NCBI GenBank assembly: GCA_035266845.1
Contig: DATFMP010000054.1
Coordinates: 1-64,000 of the forward strand
Length of the DNA stretch: 64,000 bases
Direction: 5' to 3'
From: DATFMP01 sp035266845
GTDB lineage: Bacteria > SAR324 > JACQKK01
Part shown: positions 1 through 9,053 of the stretch, one piece after another
How positions within the stretch are numbered: position 1 is the first letter of the stretch
Layout: every line of letters starts with the position of its first letter
Translations under genes and position numbers: made by a program
The notes under the pieces: model-generated
Database searches by the model: none
What the model saw: the letters and a program-made list of their open reading frames with translations, nothing else
What the model was told of the DNA's origin: nothing

Positions 1-1739
1 GCGGAACAGCATCTGCGGCGGAGGTGGTGGCGGGCGCGCTGAAGTACAACCACCGCGCCCTGCTGCTCGGGGCCCCGACCTTCGGCAAGAACTCCATCCA
101 ATCCGTTTTCCCGCTCTCCGGCGGCACAGCGCTGAAGGTCACCGTGGCGCGCTTCTTCCCCGTAGCCGGCCACTCCATCGAGGGTAGGGGCATTCTGCCG
201 CACATCTGGCTGCGGCCCGTGCGCATCGGGGAGCAGCCCGGCAGTGACCGCGGCCTGCTGGCCACCGCCCTAACCACGGACCCCGATAGACTGGCGGAAG
301 CCGACGCCGGCGATGCACAGCCCCTACGCGAGGTGCCCTATCTGCAGGCGCCGCCAGCCGGACGGCCGATGATGCGCAAGGGCCCGGATCGCCGTCATGC
401 GCCGCCGGAGGCCAGTCCCGGCGACGACTATGCGCTGGCACTGGCTCGGCGCCTGCTGCTGCTCAACGCACCGCAGGGCCAGGCAGTGCTGTTGGATCAG
501 GGTCTGGGCTGGGCACAGCAGGAGCGGCGGCGCCAGGATCAGGCCATTGCCCGCAGCTTGGCCGCCCGGGGTGTGGACTGGACGCCGGGCAATGGGGAGG
601 ATGGCGGACAGGTGGAGCTGCTCCACGTGGAGCTGCAGACCGGGCCCGCCAGCGGCAGCAAGGGCCGCAAGCCCGCCGCCTGGAAACCTCTGCCCCCGGG
701 TATCCCGGTGCCCACCGGAACCGCCCTGCGGCTGCGCTTCACCCTGCGCAACGCGGGCGCGCTGCCGCTGCACCGCGTGCTGGGCATCTCCCGCAGCGCG
801 GCGCCGTGCCTGAACGGACTGGAGCTGCCGGTGGGCCGGATCGACCCGGGACAGACGGTGCAGGTGGACGCCACCGTCGCACTGCCCACGGTTCTACCCC
901 AGGGGCTGGAGCCGATGCAGTTCCGCATCTACGACGGGCAACGACAGTTGCAGTATCGCGCAACGCTGCTGATCCCCTTTGCCAACTCGCCCCAGGCGCG
1001 GCTGAAGCTGGCCCTGGCCGTGTTCGACGACGGCACGGGCGGCTCGCGCGGCAACGGCGACGGCCGCGCGCAGCCCGGGGAACTGCTGGCCCTGCGCGTA
1101 CGGCTACACAACGGTGGCCACGGCGCCTCGGGCACGGGGCGCTTCTGGCTCAGCGCGAATGCGAGCGACACGATCCGGCTAGTGCGGCCGTGGCGGCCGT
1201 TCCTTTCCGTGCGTCCGGGCGGCACGGAGGAGGACTTCCTGCTGTTCAGTGTGAGCGCGGTGCCGGGGCCGCTGGCATTCCAGCTCAACCTGCTCAGCGA
1301 CGGACTGACGGCCCAGGAGCTGAGCTGGCCCTTCCACCTGCGTCTGGCCCGGCCACTGCCGAGCCTGCGGCTGGAGGCACCGCGGGTGGAGCTTTCCGTG
1401 CCCGATGCCGCCGTGGCGGACAGTCAGGTGACCCTGAGCGGCACCCTGCGCGACGAAACGGCTCTGCGCGACGTGACGGTCTTCCGCAACGGCCGCAAGG
1501 TGATCTACCAGACGACGCCCGACACCGCCCGCCAGTTTCCGCTGCACCTGCAGGTGCCCTTGCAGCCGGGCCGCAACCTGGTGCGGGTGGTGGCGCGTGA
1601 CCGCAACGGCTTGGTCGGCAGCCGCTCCTACCTGCTCTGGCAGGGGTCCGGCGCCGGCTTTCCGCTCGGCAGCACCGGCGTCCGTTCTCTGGGCGGCTCT
1701 CTCGGCAGCGCCCTCGCCCGCCTCATCCCCGGCGCCTGA
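1..1739 (+). CDS. C-terminal part of an S41 (tail-specific) serine protease, 5' end outside window
   Basis: The reading frame is open from base 3, so the start and any PDZ domain lie upstream of the window. The first residues carry the S41 signature GTASAAEVVAGAL. The serine encoded at 12-14 is followed exactly 25 residues later by the lysine of PTFGK (87-89), which is the Ser-Lys dyad spacing of CtpA/Tsp proteases. The protease core ends near residue 75. About 490 further residues follow, unusually long for the family. They contain two or three beta-rich, CARDB/Ig-like stretches (for example LRLRFTLRNAGALP and LALRVRLHNGGHG) and no obvious membrane segment. It probably acts in the periplasm on unfolded or tagged proteins. 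The family is clear; the role of the long tail is unknown. Confidence 0.85.
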   Translation, partial: GTASAAEVVAGALKYNHRALLLGAPTFGKNSIQSVFPLSGGTALKVTVARFFPVAGHSIEGRGILPHIWLRPVRIGEQPGSDRGLLATALTTDPDRLAEADAGDAQPLREVPYLQAPPAGRPMMRKGPDRRHAPPEASPGDDYALALARRLLLLNAPQGQAVLLDQGLGWAQQERRRQDQAIARSLAARGVDWTPGNGEDGGQVELLHVELQTGPASGSKGRKPAAWKPLPPGIPVPTGTALRLRFTLRNAGALPLHRVLGISRSAAPCLNGLELPVGRIDPGQTVQVDATVALPTVLPQGLEPMQFRIYDGQRQLQYRATLLIPFANSPQARLKLALAVFDDGTGGSRGNGDGRAQPGELLALRVRLHNGGHGASGTGRFWLSANASDTIRLVRPWRPFLSVRPGGTEEDFLLFSVSAVPGPLAFQLNLLSDGLTAQELSWPFHLRLARPLPSLRLEAPRVELSVPDAAVADSQVTLSGTLRDETALRDVTVFRNGRKVIYQTTPDTARQFPLHLQVPLQPGRNLVRVVARDRNGLVGSRSYLLWQGSGAGFPLGSTGVRSLGGSLGSALARLIPGA

Positions 1740-1895
1740 TCGTCCCATCCAGTCCACTGAACGCCCGCGGGCCCGGCCTTGCGGGGGATCCCACAGCATT
1801 CGGCGTGGGTGCGGGAATAGGATGGGCGCTCCGTGTGTTAACCGGGCCAGGACGACACAAACTCCACAACCTGCTGCAAAGGAGAGCAATCCGAC

Positions 1896-2378
1896 ATGAC
1901 CTCGATTCGCCTGACCATCGCCCTGACCGTGCTTGGGGCCTTCTGCCTGCTGCCGTTCAACGCCGCCTTTGCCCAAAGCGACAGCGCCTTCATCAAATAC
2001 CGCCAGCACGTGATGGATTCGATGGGCGCAAACATGGGCGCCATCGGCACCATCCTGAAAGAGAAGCTGCCCCTGAAGGCCAACATCGAGGAGCACGCGG
2101 TCGCCGTGCATGCGGCGACCACGCTGATCGCCAGCGCCTTCAAGCACAAGGCGGCAGAGGGCATGACGGACGCCAAGGCCAAGATCTGGGAAGACTCGAT
2201 GGACTTCGCCAAGAAGGCCAAGGATGCCGAGAAGGCCAGCGCCCATCTGATCAGCGTGGCCAAGACCGGCGACATGGCGGCCATCGCGGAAGCGGTGAAG
2301 GGCGTCGGCAAGACCTGCGGCGGCTGCCACAAGGAGTTCCGCAAGCCCAAGGAGGAGTCGTACAAGAACAAGATGTAG
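1896..2378 (+). CDS. cytochrome c' (class II c-type cytochrome)
   Basis: 160 residues with a signal peptide (about 1-26, ending AFA before QSDS). A mostly helical mature domain follows, and one haem site CGGCH lies at residues 141-145 near the C-terminus, the hallmark arrangement of class II four-helix-bundle cytochromes. The start is supported by AAAGGAGA 11 bases upstream. Members bind NO or CO or carry electrons in the periplasm. The next gene is another c-type cytochrome, but a strong hairpin at 2405-2438 separates them. Other small c-type cytochromes of this fold (c-556) are equally possible. Confidence 0.9.
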   Translation: MTSIRLTIALTVLGAFCLLPFNAAFAQSDSAFIKYRQHVMDSMGANMGAIGTILKEKLPLKANIEEHAVAVHAATTLIASAFKHKAAEGMTDAKAKIWEDSMDFAKKAKDAEKASAHLISVAKTGDMAAIAEAVKGVGKTCGGCHKEFRKPKEESYKNKM

Positions 2379-2404
2379 CAGGCGGGGCTTACGCCCCGTC
2401 CTCC

Positions 2405-2438
2405 TCGCCAGGGGCCGTCCCGCCGCGGCCCCTGGCGA
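2405..2438 (+). terminator. strong hairpin after cytochrome c' gene
   Basis: Perfect 13-bp inverted repeat (arms 2405-2417 and 2426-2438, core GCCAGGGGCCG, 8-base loop), followed by a short pyrimidine run TCTTCCC. A smaller hairpin, CGGGGC-TTAC-GCCCCG, lies just before it at 2383-2398. Together they probably end transcription of the cytochrome c' gene. Confidence 0.65.
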
Positions 2439-2588
2439 TCTTCCCGATCGATCCGCCGAAAGTCTGCCGTGCCCGATAGCGCCCCCAGATCCACCGCCAG
2501 CCACCGCGTGCCAAGCCCCGGTGCCGCCGCCCTGGCCTTGCCAACCGAGCGCACACCGAGGGAACGCCTGCCGGCATCCCCGCACCGT

Positions 2589-3542
2589 GTGTCGCGCTGC
2601 GCCACCGCGATGGCCTGTGGCTTGGCGCTGTACCTCGGGCTCGGGCTGGGCGCGGGATGGGCGCAGGCCCAGGGGGCCCCGGGCAATGCCGGCGCCGCTG
2701 CGGGGGGCCCGGGCCCCGATGCAGCGGCCATCCAGCGCGGTGAGTACATCCTGCATGCCGCGGGCGGCTGCGGCTGCCACACGGACTACAAGCACGACGG
2801 ACAGCCGCGGGCGGGCGGGCGGGGCCTCAAGACGCCCTTCGGCACGTTCTACAGCACGAACATCACGCCCGATCCGGAGACGGGCATCGGCCGCTGGAGC
2901 GAAGCGGACTTCGTGCGGGCCATGCGTGAGGGCGTGGGGCCGGACGGCCGCCAGTACTTCCCGGTGTTCCCATACACCTCCTTCACCCGCATGAGCGACG
3001 CGGACCTGCACGACCTGTGGGCGTACCTCTCCACCCGGCCGGCGGTGCACCAGCGCAACAAGCCCAACGACGTGTGGCCGCCCTTCGGCTGGCGCATCGG
3101 CATCCCGGTGTGGAAGTGGCTCTTCTTCCGGCCGCAGCGCTTCGTGCCCGACCCGTCGCGCTCAGCGGCCTGGAACCGGGGTGCCTACCTGGCCAGGGCC
3201 GTGGCCCATTGCGACGAGTGCCACACCCCGCGCAACCTGATGGGCGCGCTCAAGCCGGGGCACCAGTACGCCGGCTCCGTGGACGGTCCCGAGGGCCAGC
3301 TCGCTCCCAACATCACCCCCGACGACGCCACCGGAATCGGGCGCTGGAGCCTGGCGGACCTCACGTGGTTCCTGGACACGGGCATGAAGCCGGATGGCGA
3401 CGATGCCCAGGGGCTGATGGGCGAGGTCGTCGAGCACGGCTACGCCAAGATCAGCGATGCGGACCGCCAGGCGATCGCCGACTATGTGCGCTCCCGCCCG
3501 GCCATCGACAACAAGGTGCGCGTCCCGGCCAAGGCGAAGTAG
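2589..3542 (+). CDS. periplasmic two-haem c-type cytochrome
   Basis: The open frame extends up to 2469, but the GTG at 2589 (317 residues) puts a signal peptide at the N-terminus: SRCATAMACGL, a hydrophobic run, then AQAQ. ATG 2610 is an alternative. The two halves are homologous: each has a haem-site region followed by NITPDxxTGIGRWS and a D-x-x-Y/L segment, as in the cytochrome subunits of membrane dehydrogenases. The second site is a normal CDECH (residues 208-212). The first reads CGCH (2769-2780), one residue short of CxxCH, which is odd. It probably passes electrons from a periplasmic dehydrogenase to the respiratory chain, but no dehydrogenase gene adjoins it. Confidence 0.8.
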   Translation: MSRCATAMACGLALYLGLGLGAGWAQAQGAPGNAGAAAGGPGPDAAAIQRGEYILHAAGGCGCHTDYKHDGQPRAGGRGLKTPFGTFYSTNITPDPETGIGRWSEADFVRAMREGVGPDGRQYFPVFPYTSFTRMSDADLHDLWAYLSTRPAVHQRNKPNDVWPPFGWRIGIPVWKWLFFRPQRFVPDPSRSAAWNRGAYLARAVAHCDECHTPRNLMGALKPGHQYAGSVDGPEGQLAPNITPDDATGIGRWSLADLTWFLDTGMKPDGDDAQGLMGEVVEHGYAKISDADRQAIADYVRSRPAIDNKVRVPAKAK

Positions 3543-3705
3543 GTCGGGTCACGCCCCCCTCAGTTGGGCATCGCCCCGCCTGTGACGCGCCGTCGCGGGC
3601 GGATCCGGCTTGCAATTTCACCCGCGGATTGCCAAGGTTGGACCAAGCGCGCTGCCGCCCGGCGGCGGCGCTGATCCGCCCTTTCTGCAGAGGTGCCGTA
3701 TCCCC

Positions 3706-4878
3706 ATGGACATGCACGAGAGCGCCGAGCTGAGCGCATTCCGCAGCCAAGTGCGCGAGTGGGTGATGGCCAACTTGCCCAACGATCTGCACCGCCCCTA
3801 TACCTTCGGGGGACTGGAGGACAGCGAAGCCGTGGGCCGGTGGCACCAGATCCTGGCGAGCAACCACTGGCTGGCCTATCGCTGGCCGGAGCGCTGGGGC
3901 GGGCCGGGCTTCACGCCCACACAGCAGATCGTCTACGCGGACGAGCTGCGGGCCTGCGGGGCACCGGTGCCTCGCGGCTTCGGCATCTCCATGGTGGGCC
4001 CGCTGATCTTCGAGTTCGGCACGGATGCGCAGAAGGAACGCTTCCTGCTGCCCATCGCGGAGTACCGCGAGCAGTGGTGCCAGGGCTATTCGGAGCCCAA
4101 CTCGGGATCGGACTTGGCCTCGCTGCAGACCAAAGCCGAGTTGCAGGGCGATCACTTCATCGTCAACGGCCAGAAGACGTGGACCTCGCGCGCAAACCTG
4201 GCGGACTGGATCTTCGCGCTGGTGCGCACCAGCAGCGAGGGCGCGCCGCAGAAGGGCATCAGCTTCCTGCTGATCGACATGAAGACGCCCGGCGTCTCCA
4301 TCCGGCCCATCAAGCAGATCGACGGCAAACAGGGCTTCTACGAGACGTTCTTCGACAACGTGAAGGTGCCGGTCGAGAACATGGTGGGCAAGCTGAACGA
4401 GGGCTGGACGATGGCCAAGGCCCTGCTGGGCCACGAGCGTTCCTCTACCGGGGAGCACGTGGACCTGGGCAAGCTTATCCGCACCATCAAGCACCTGGCG
4501 CGCGACTACGAGCGAGACGGGCGGCCCGTGCTGGAGGACGAGTCGTTCCGGCAGCGCTTGACCAAGCTGGAGATGGATGCGGACGGTCTGCGCTATACCC
4601 GCTACCGGATGCTCACCGCGCTGATGCAAGGGCGCGCACCCGGCCCGGAGGCCTCGATCTTCAAGATGTACCAGTCCGAACTGTGCCAGGCGCTCTACGA
4701 CCTGGCCCTGGAGGCGATGGGCCCGGATGCCGCCCGCTGGTATGACGAGACCCTGAGCGAAGAGGCGTTCGACATCCCCATGCAGATGACCATCACCCGG
4801 GCCATGTCCATCTACTCCGGCTCCAACGAGATTCAGCGCAACATCATCGCCAAGCGCGTGCTGGGGCTGCCCGACTAG
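3706..4878 (+). CDS. acyl-CoA dehydrogenase
   Basis: 390 residues from ATG 3706, the usual family length; the frame is open further upstream but that part has no family character. It has the N-terminal helical domain, the central FAD-binding beta domain (YSEPNSGSDLASLQTKAE, GQKTWTSRANLADWIF) and the C-terminal four-helix domain ending SIYSGSNEIQRNIIAKRVLG. The position of the medium-chain enzyme's catalytic Glu (IYEGT) is Ser here (IYSGS), so the base must lie elsewhere, as in several branches acting on branched, dicarboxylic or cyclic acyl-CoAs. It introduces a C2-C3 double bond and passes electrons to ETF. A perfect hairpin follows the stop, so it is probably a single-gene unit. The exact substrate is unknown. 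Confidence 0.9.
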   Translation: MDMHESAELSAFRSQVREWVMANLPNDLHRPYTFGGLEDSEAVGRWHQILASNHWLAYRWPERWGGPGFTPTQQIVYADELRACGAPVPRGFGISMVGPLIFEFGTDAQKERFLLPIAEYREQWCQGYSEPNSGSDLASLQTKAELQGDHFIVNGQKTWTSRANLADWIFALVRTSSEGAPQKGISFLLIDMKTPGVSIRPIKQIDGKQGFYETFFDNVKVPVENMVGKLNEGWTMAKALLGHERSSTGEHVDLGKLIRTIKHLARDYERDGRPVLEDESFRQRLTKLEMDADGLRYTRYRMLTALMQGRAPGPEASIFKMYQSELCQALYDLALEAMGPDAARWYDETLSEEAFDIPMQMTITRAMSIYSGSNEIQRNIIAKRVLGLPD

Positions 4879-4895
4879 CGTGGCCATGCGCAGCG

Positions 4896-4917
4896 GCGCC
4901 GGGCATCTGCCCGGCGC
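4896..4917 (+). terminator. hairpin after acyl-CoA dehydrogenase gene
   Basis: Perfect 9-bp inverted repeat GCGCCGGGC-ATCT-GCCCGGCGC starting 18 bases after the stop codon. There is no T run, so it is a plausible but not classical intrinsic terminator. Confidence 0.5.
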
Positions 4918-5060
4918 GCCGTTGCCCGTGGTCCCGTGCCTGTGCCGTGCGGCCCCTGCGCCGAGGCGCTCCGCCGTGCGGACGGTGGGTGTGCCCGCCC
5001 GGTAACCCCGGGGCCCGCGGCGCGCCATTGCCTTTACCCGCCCTGCGCAAGACCCTGCTC

Positions 5061-5960
5061 ATGATCGTGATGTCCGGTAAGGAAGTGGGAACCGCTCTGG
5101 AAGCGGATCTTACGGAAGAGGTGGCCGCCCTCAAGGCCGCGGGGGTGGAGCCCCGCCTGGCCGTGGTGCTGGTGGGCGACAATCCTGAGTCGCAAACCTA
5201 TGTGGGCACCAAGGTGCGCACGGCACGCCGCCTGGGCATCGAGTCGGAGGACTTCCATTTGCCGGCGGAGACGAGCCAGGCGGAGTTGGAGGGCCAGTTG
5301 CAGCGGCTCAATGCCGATCCCGCCGTACATGGCGTGCTGTGCCAGCTGCCCCTGCCGGGGCACCTGGACGCCACGCGCATCGCAGGGCTCATCAATCCGC
5401 TGAAGGACGTGGACTGCTTCCACCCGTTCAACTTCGGGCTGCTGGCCGAGGGCACACCGCGTTTCACGCCCTGCACACCGGCAGGCATCCTGGCCATGCT
5501 GCGCCACTATCGCATCGTCGTGGCCGGCCGCCACGTCGTGATGCTGGGGCGCAGCAACATCGTGGGCCGCCCGATGAGCCTGCTGCTGAGCCAGAAGGGC
5601 TGGGACGCCACCGTGACGGTCTGCCACTCGCTGACGGGTGACTTGGCGCGCTATACGCGTCAGGCGGACGTGCTGATCGCCGCCATCGGCCGGCCCGAGT
5701 GGGTGGGGCCGGACCACGTGCGCGAAGGCGCCGTGGTGATCGACGTGGGCGTGCACCGCGTGACGGACGCCAGCCGGCCCCGCGGCTACCGCATCTGCGG
5801 CGACGTGGCCTACGATGCCGTGATGCCGCTGGTCTCGGCCATGACGCCCGTACCCGGGGGCGTGGGGCTCCTCACCGTGCTGATGCTGATGCGCAACACA
5901 TTGCTTGCCGCCCGGTTGGCCGCCGGCCTTGATAAGGCCCCGGGGATGGGAGTTAAATGA
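5061..5960 (+). CDS. folD: bifunctional methylenetetrahydrofolate dehydrogenase / methenyltetrahydrofolate cyclohydrolase
   Basis: 299 residues from ATG 5061 (ATG 5070 is also possible). The upstream part of the frame does not resemble FolD. The family motifs appear in order: AVVLVGDNPESQTYVGTK (catalytic Tyr and Lys), VLCQLPLPGHLD, DVDCFHPFN, PCTPAGI, the NADP-binding turn GRSNIVGRP, and TPVPGGVG near the end. It interconverts 5,10-methylene-, methenyl- and 10-formyl-tetrahydrofolate in the cytoplasm for purine, formyl-Met-tRNA and one-carbon supply. pncA follows after a 55-base gap on the same strand, so the two may be co-transcribed. Confidence 0.95.
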   Translation: MIVMSGKEVGTALEADLTEEVAALKAAGVEPRLAVVLVGDNPESQTYVGTKVRTARRLGIESEDFHLPAETSQAELEGQLQRLNADPAVHGVLCQLPLPGHLDATRIAGLINPLKDVDCFHPFNFGLLAEGTPRFTPCTPAGILAMLRHYRIVVAGRHVVMLGRSNIVGRPMSLLLSQKGWDATVTVCHSLTGDLARYTRQADVLIAAIGRPEWVGPDHVREGAVVIDVGVHRVTDASRPRGYRICGDVAYDAVMPLVSAMTPVPGGVGLLTVLMLMRNTLLAARLAAGLDKAPGMGVK

Positions 5961-6015
5961 GGGCAGGTGCAGGCCCAAGCGCCATCCGGCAACGATTCAG
6001 CGGGAGGCACCTGCC

Positions 6016-6615
6016 GTGAAAGCGTTCATCGTCGTGGATGTGCAGAACGACTTCTGCCCGGGGGGATCGCTGGCGGTAACGGAAGGAGACCGTGTGGTGC
6101 CGGTGGTCAACGACCACCGCAAGGAGTTTGAGCTGACGGTGTTCACGCAAGACTGGCACCTCCCCGACCACATGAGTTTCGCCTCCAACCATCCAGGCAC
6201 CAAGCCCTTCGACGTGATCCGGCTCGGCGGGCAGGATCAGGTGTTGTGGCCCGATCATTGCGTGCAGGGCAGCCAGGGCGCGGCGTTCCATCCCGATCTG
6301 GACGTGCGGCCGCAGGACCCGGTGTTCCGCAAGGGCGAGCTGACGGAGGTGGACAGCTACAGCGGCTTCCTGGACAACGATCGCAAGCACGAGACGGGGC
6401 TGCGCCGGTTTCTGCAGGACAAGGGCATTACGGAGGTGTACGTGGCCGGGCTGGCCACGGACGTCTGCGTCAAGTTTACCGTGCTCGATGCGCTGAAGTA
6501 TGGCTTCAAGACATACGTTTACAAGGGCGGCTGCCGCGCCGTGAACGTGCAACCGGATGACGAGCGCAACGCCTGGCAAGAAATGGAGCAAGCAGGCGCC
6601 ATCCTGCTCCCCTGA
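6016..6615 (+). CDS. pncA: nicotinamidase (isochorismatase-like fold)
   Basis: 199 residues from GTG 6016, chosen because GGGAGG lies 8 bases upstream and the family N-terminus KAFIVVDVQNDF begins there. The catalytic triad D8, K106 and C151 (TDVCVKF) and the metal ligands D46, H48 and H52 (DWHLPDH) are all visible. It hydrolyses nicotinamide to nicotinate for NAD salvage. It lies downstream of folD and upstream of maeB; a GC hairpin at 6653-6668 separates it from maeB. Confidence 0.95.
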   Translation: MKAFIVVDVQNDFCPGGSLAVTEGDRVVPVVNDHRKEFELTVFTQDWHLPDHMSFASNHPGTKPFDVIRLGGQDQVLWPDHCVQGSQGAAFHPDLDVRPQDPVFRKGELTEVDSYSGFLDNDRKHETGLRRFLQDKGITEVYVAGLATDVCVKFTVLDALKYGFKTYVYKGGCRAVNVQPDDERNAWQEMEQAGAILLP

Positions 6616-6652
6616 CCCTTCACCGCACATGGATCCAGCCAACTCTGCGAGT

Positions 6653-6714
6653 GGCGCGCTTTCGCGCCCACGGCAGGCTGTTTCCACGCGCTCCAGGCAG
6701 GTTCGCCTGAACCT
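6653..6714 (+). terminator. two hairpins between pncA and maeB
   Basis: GGCGCG-CTTT-CGCGCC at 6653-6668, and AGGTTC-GCCT-GAACCT at 6699-6714. The first is a candidate terminator for pncA. The second ends 22 bases before the maeB start codon and could instead influence maeB translation. No clear Shine-Dalgarno sequence is seen there. Confidence 0.35.
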
Positions 6715-6735
6715 CCCCTAGCCTATCGGCACCCC

Positions 6736-9006
6736 GTGGAAAGTCGAAGCACGCTGCATCAGGAGGCGCTGGATTACCATTCCCGCGCGCGCAAGGGAAA
6801 GATCGAGGTGCGGCCCACCAAGCCCACCGCCACGCAACACGACCTAACCCTGGCCTATACGCCCGGCGTGGCCGAGCCCTGCAAGGAGATCGCGCGCGAT
6901 CGCGAACTGGTCTACCAGTACACCGCCAAGCATAACCTGGTGGCCGTGATCACCAACGGCACGGCGGTGCTGGGCCTGGGCAACATCGGGCCGGAGGCGG
7001 CCAAGCCCGTGATGGAGGGCAAGGGGGTGCTCTTCAAGAAGATGGCCGATATCGACGTGTTCGATCTGGAGGTCGCCCAGAACGACCCCGATGCCTTCAT
7101 CGAGATCGTGGCCAGCCTGGAGCCCAGCTTCGGGGGGATCAATCTGGAGGACATCAAGGCGCCCGAGTGCTTCTACATCGAGTCCACCCTGCGCAAGCGG
7201 ATGAACATCCCCGTCTTCCATGACGACCAGCACGGCACCGCCATCATCACCGGCGCGGCCCTGCTCAACGCCCTGGAATTTGCCGAGAAGCGCATTGAGG
7301 ACGTACGCGTGGTCTTCTCCGGGGCTGGGGCCGCCGGCATCGGCTGTGCCCGGCTGTACCTGGCGCTGGGGGTGCGGCGCGAAAACCTGACGATGGTGGA
7401 CATCGACGGGGTCGTCTACAAGGGCCGCACGAAGAATATGAACGAGCACCTGGAAGCCCTGGCGGCCGATACCCAGGCGCGCACGCTGGCCGATGCCCTG
7501 CGCAATGCGGACGTGTTCGTGGGCGTATCCGCGCCGAACATCGTCTCGCCGGAGATGGTGGCCAGCATGGCACCGAACCCGATCATCTTCGCGCTGGCCA
7601 ATCCGGTGCCCGAAATCTCGTATCCGGCTGCCAAGGAAGCCCGGCCCGACGCCATCATCGCCACCGGTCGCTCCGATTTTCCCAATCAGGTCAACAACGT
7701 GCTGTGTTTCCCGTTCATCTTCCGCGGTGCGCTGGACGTGCAGGCGCGGGAGATCAACGAGGAAATGAAACTGGCGGCCATCCGCGCCCTGGCCCAATTG
7801 GCCAAAGAGGATACACCGGACGAGGTGCTGATCGCCTACGGCCTCAAATCCCTGCGCTATGGGCGGGACTACCTGATCCCCACGCCCTTCGACCCGCGCG
7901 TGCTCCTGTACGTGGCGCCCGCGGTGGCGCAGGCGGCCATCGACACTGGTGTGGCGCGGATCACGGATCTGGACATGGACGCCTACCGGGACCGCCTCGC
8001 CTCCAGCCAGAGCGTGACGCAGGAGACGGCCCGGCGCATCATCCGGCGGGCACGGCGCTCGGAGAAAGCCCGCGTGGTGTTTCCCGAAGCGCGCAACGAG
8101 ACGATTCTGCGGGCCTGCCAAGTGATCGTGCAGGAGCGCATCGCCAAGCCGATCCTGATCGGCGACGACGAGCGCATCCGCGAGCGGGCCGAGGAATTCC
8201 GCGTGTCACTGGAGGGCGTGGAGATTCTGGACAACCGCCTCACTCCGCTGCGCAGGGAGTTCGGCGACGCGCTCTACGAGGCGCGCAAGCGCAAGGGCAT
8301 CCTGCAGAACCAGGCCCGCATGATCATGGAGCGCCCGGTGGAGTTCGCCCTGATGATGGTGCAGACGGGGCACGCGGACAGCTTTGTGGGTGGCATCACG
8401 CGCACCTATCCGGAGATCATCCGCCCGGCCCTGGAAATCGTGGGCATCCGCGACGAGGCGCAGGCCGTGGCCGGCTTCTACCTGATCCTGTACCGCGACC
8501 GCATGCTGTTCCTGTCAGACACCACGGTAAACCTGAACCCCTCCCCGGCCGTGCTGGCGGACATCGCCATCAACACCGCCAAGGCCGCCCGTTTCTTCGG
8601 CCAGACGCCCAAAGTGGCTTTCCTCAGCTATTCCAACTTCGGCTCGGTGCGCAATCCGGACATCGACCGCCTGCTGGAGGCCCTGGCCATCGTGCGCAAG
8701 CGCGAGCCCGGGCTGATGGTGGACGGCGAGATGCAGGCGCACTATGCGGTCAACGCGGCCCTGCGCAAGCAGCACTACCCGTTCTCCGACCTGCAGGGAG
8801 CGGCCAACGTGCTGGTGTTCCCCAACCTGCACGCGGCCAACATCGCCTACCGCCTGCTCTCCGAACTGAGCGAGGGCGAGATCATCGGGCCCATCCTGAC
8901 CGGCATGCGCCGACCCGTGTGCGTGCTCTCCCAGGAATCCCTGGTACAGGACGTGGTCAACATGACCGCACTGTCCGTCGTGGAGGCCGAAGAAGGTGTG
9001 ATCTAG
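6736..9006 (+). CDS. maeB: NADP-dependent malic enzyme fused to a phosphotransacetylase-like domain
   Basis: 756 residues, start GTG. Residues 1 to about 425 are the malic enzyme: YTPGVAEPCKEI, the metal-site motif HDDQHGTAI and the Rossmann turn GAGAAGIGCAR. The rest is the phosphate acetyltransferase-like domain (KARVVFPEARNETILRA, NLHAANIAYRLLSELS near the end). This two-domain form is typical of proteobacterial MaeB, where the second domain mainly mediates oligomerisation and acetyl-CoA regulation. It converts malate to pyruvate, CO2 and NADPH. A second malic enzyme without the extra domain lies 1.7 kb downstream (10727-12007). Confidence 0.95.
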   Translation: MESRSTLHQEALDYHSRARKGKIEVRPTKPTATQHDLTLAYTPGVAEPCKEIARDRELVYQYTAKHNLVAVITNGTAVLGLGNIGPEAAKPVMEGKGVLFKKMADIDVFDLEVAQNDPDAFIEIVASLEPSFGGINLEDIKAPECFYIESTLRKRMNIPVFHDDQHGTAIITGAALLNALEFAEKRIEDVRVVFSGAGAAGIGCARLYLALGVRRENLTMVDIDGVVYKGRTKNMNEHLEALAADTQARTLADALRNADVFVGVSAPNIVSPEMVASMAPNPIIFALANPVPEISYPAAKEARPDAIIATGRSDFPNQVNNVLCFPFIFRGALDVQAREINEEMKLAAIRALAQLAKEDTPDEVLIAYGLKSLRYGRDYLIPTPFDPRVLLYVAPAVAQAAIDTGVARITDLDMDAYRDRLASSQSVTQETARRIIRRARRSEKARVVFPEARNETILRACQVIVQERIAKPILIGDDERIRERAEEFRVSLEGVEILDNRLTPLRREFGDALYEARKRKGILQNQARMIMERPVEFALMMVQTGHADSFVGGITRTYPEIIRPALEIVGIRDEAQAVAGFYLILYRDRMLFLSDTTVNLNPSPAVLADIAINTAKAARFFGQTPKVAFLSYSNFGSVRNPDIDRLLEALAIVRKREPGLMVDGEMQAHYAVNAALRKQHYPFSDLQGAANVLVFPNLHAANIAYRLLSELSEGEIIGPILTGMRRPVCVLSQESLVQDVVNMTALSVVEAEEGVI

Positions 9007-9053
9007 GGACCAGGCTGCGCTTCACCGGTTGCCGGCGGTAGCTGCGCGTACGG

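Noticed and set aside
1179..3050. Long minus-strand open frame (over 600 codons) across the protease and cytochrome genes
   Set aside because: It is antisense to well-supported coding genes and its translation is rich in Arg, Ala, Gly and His with no recognisable domain; such shadows are expected in GC-rich DNA. The same holds for 3451-5028, 36376-38205, 44811-47030 and 48926-51085.
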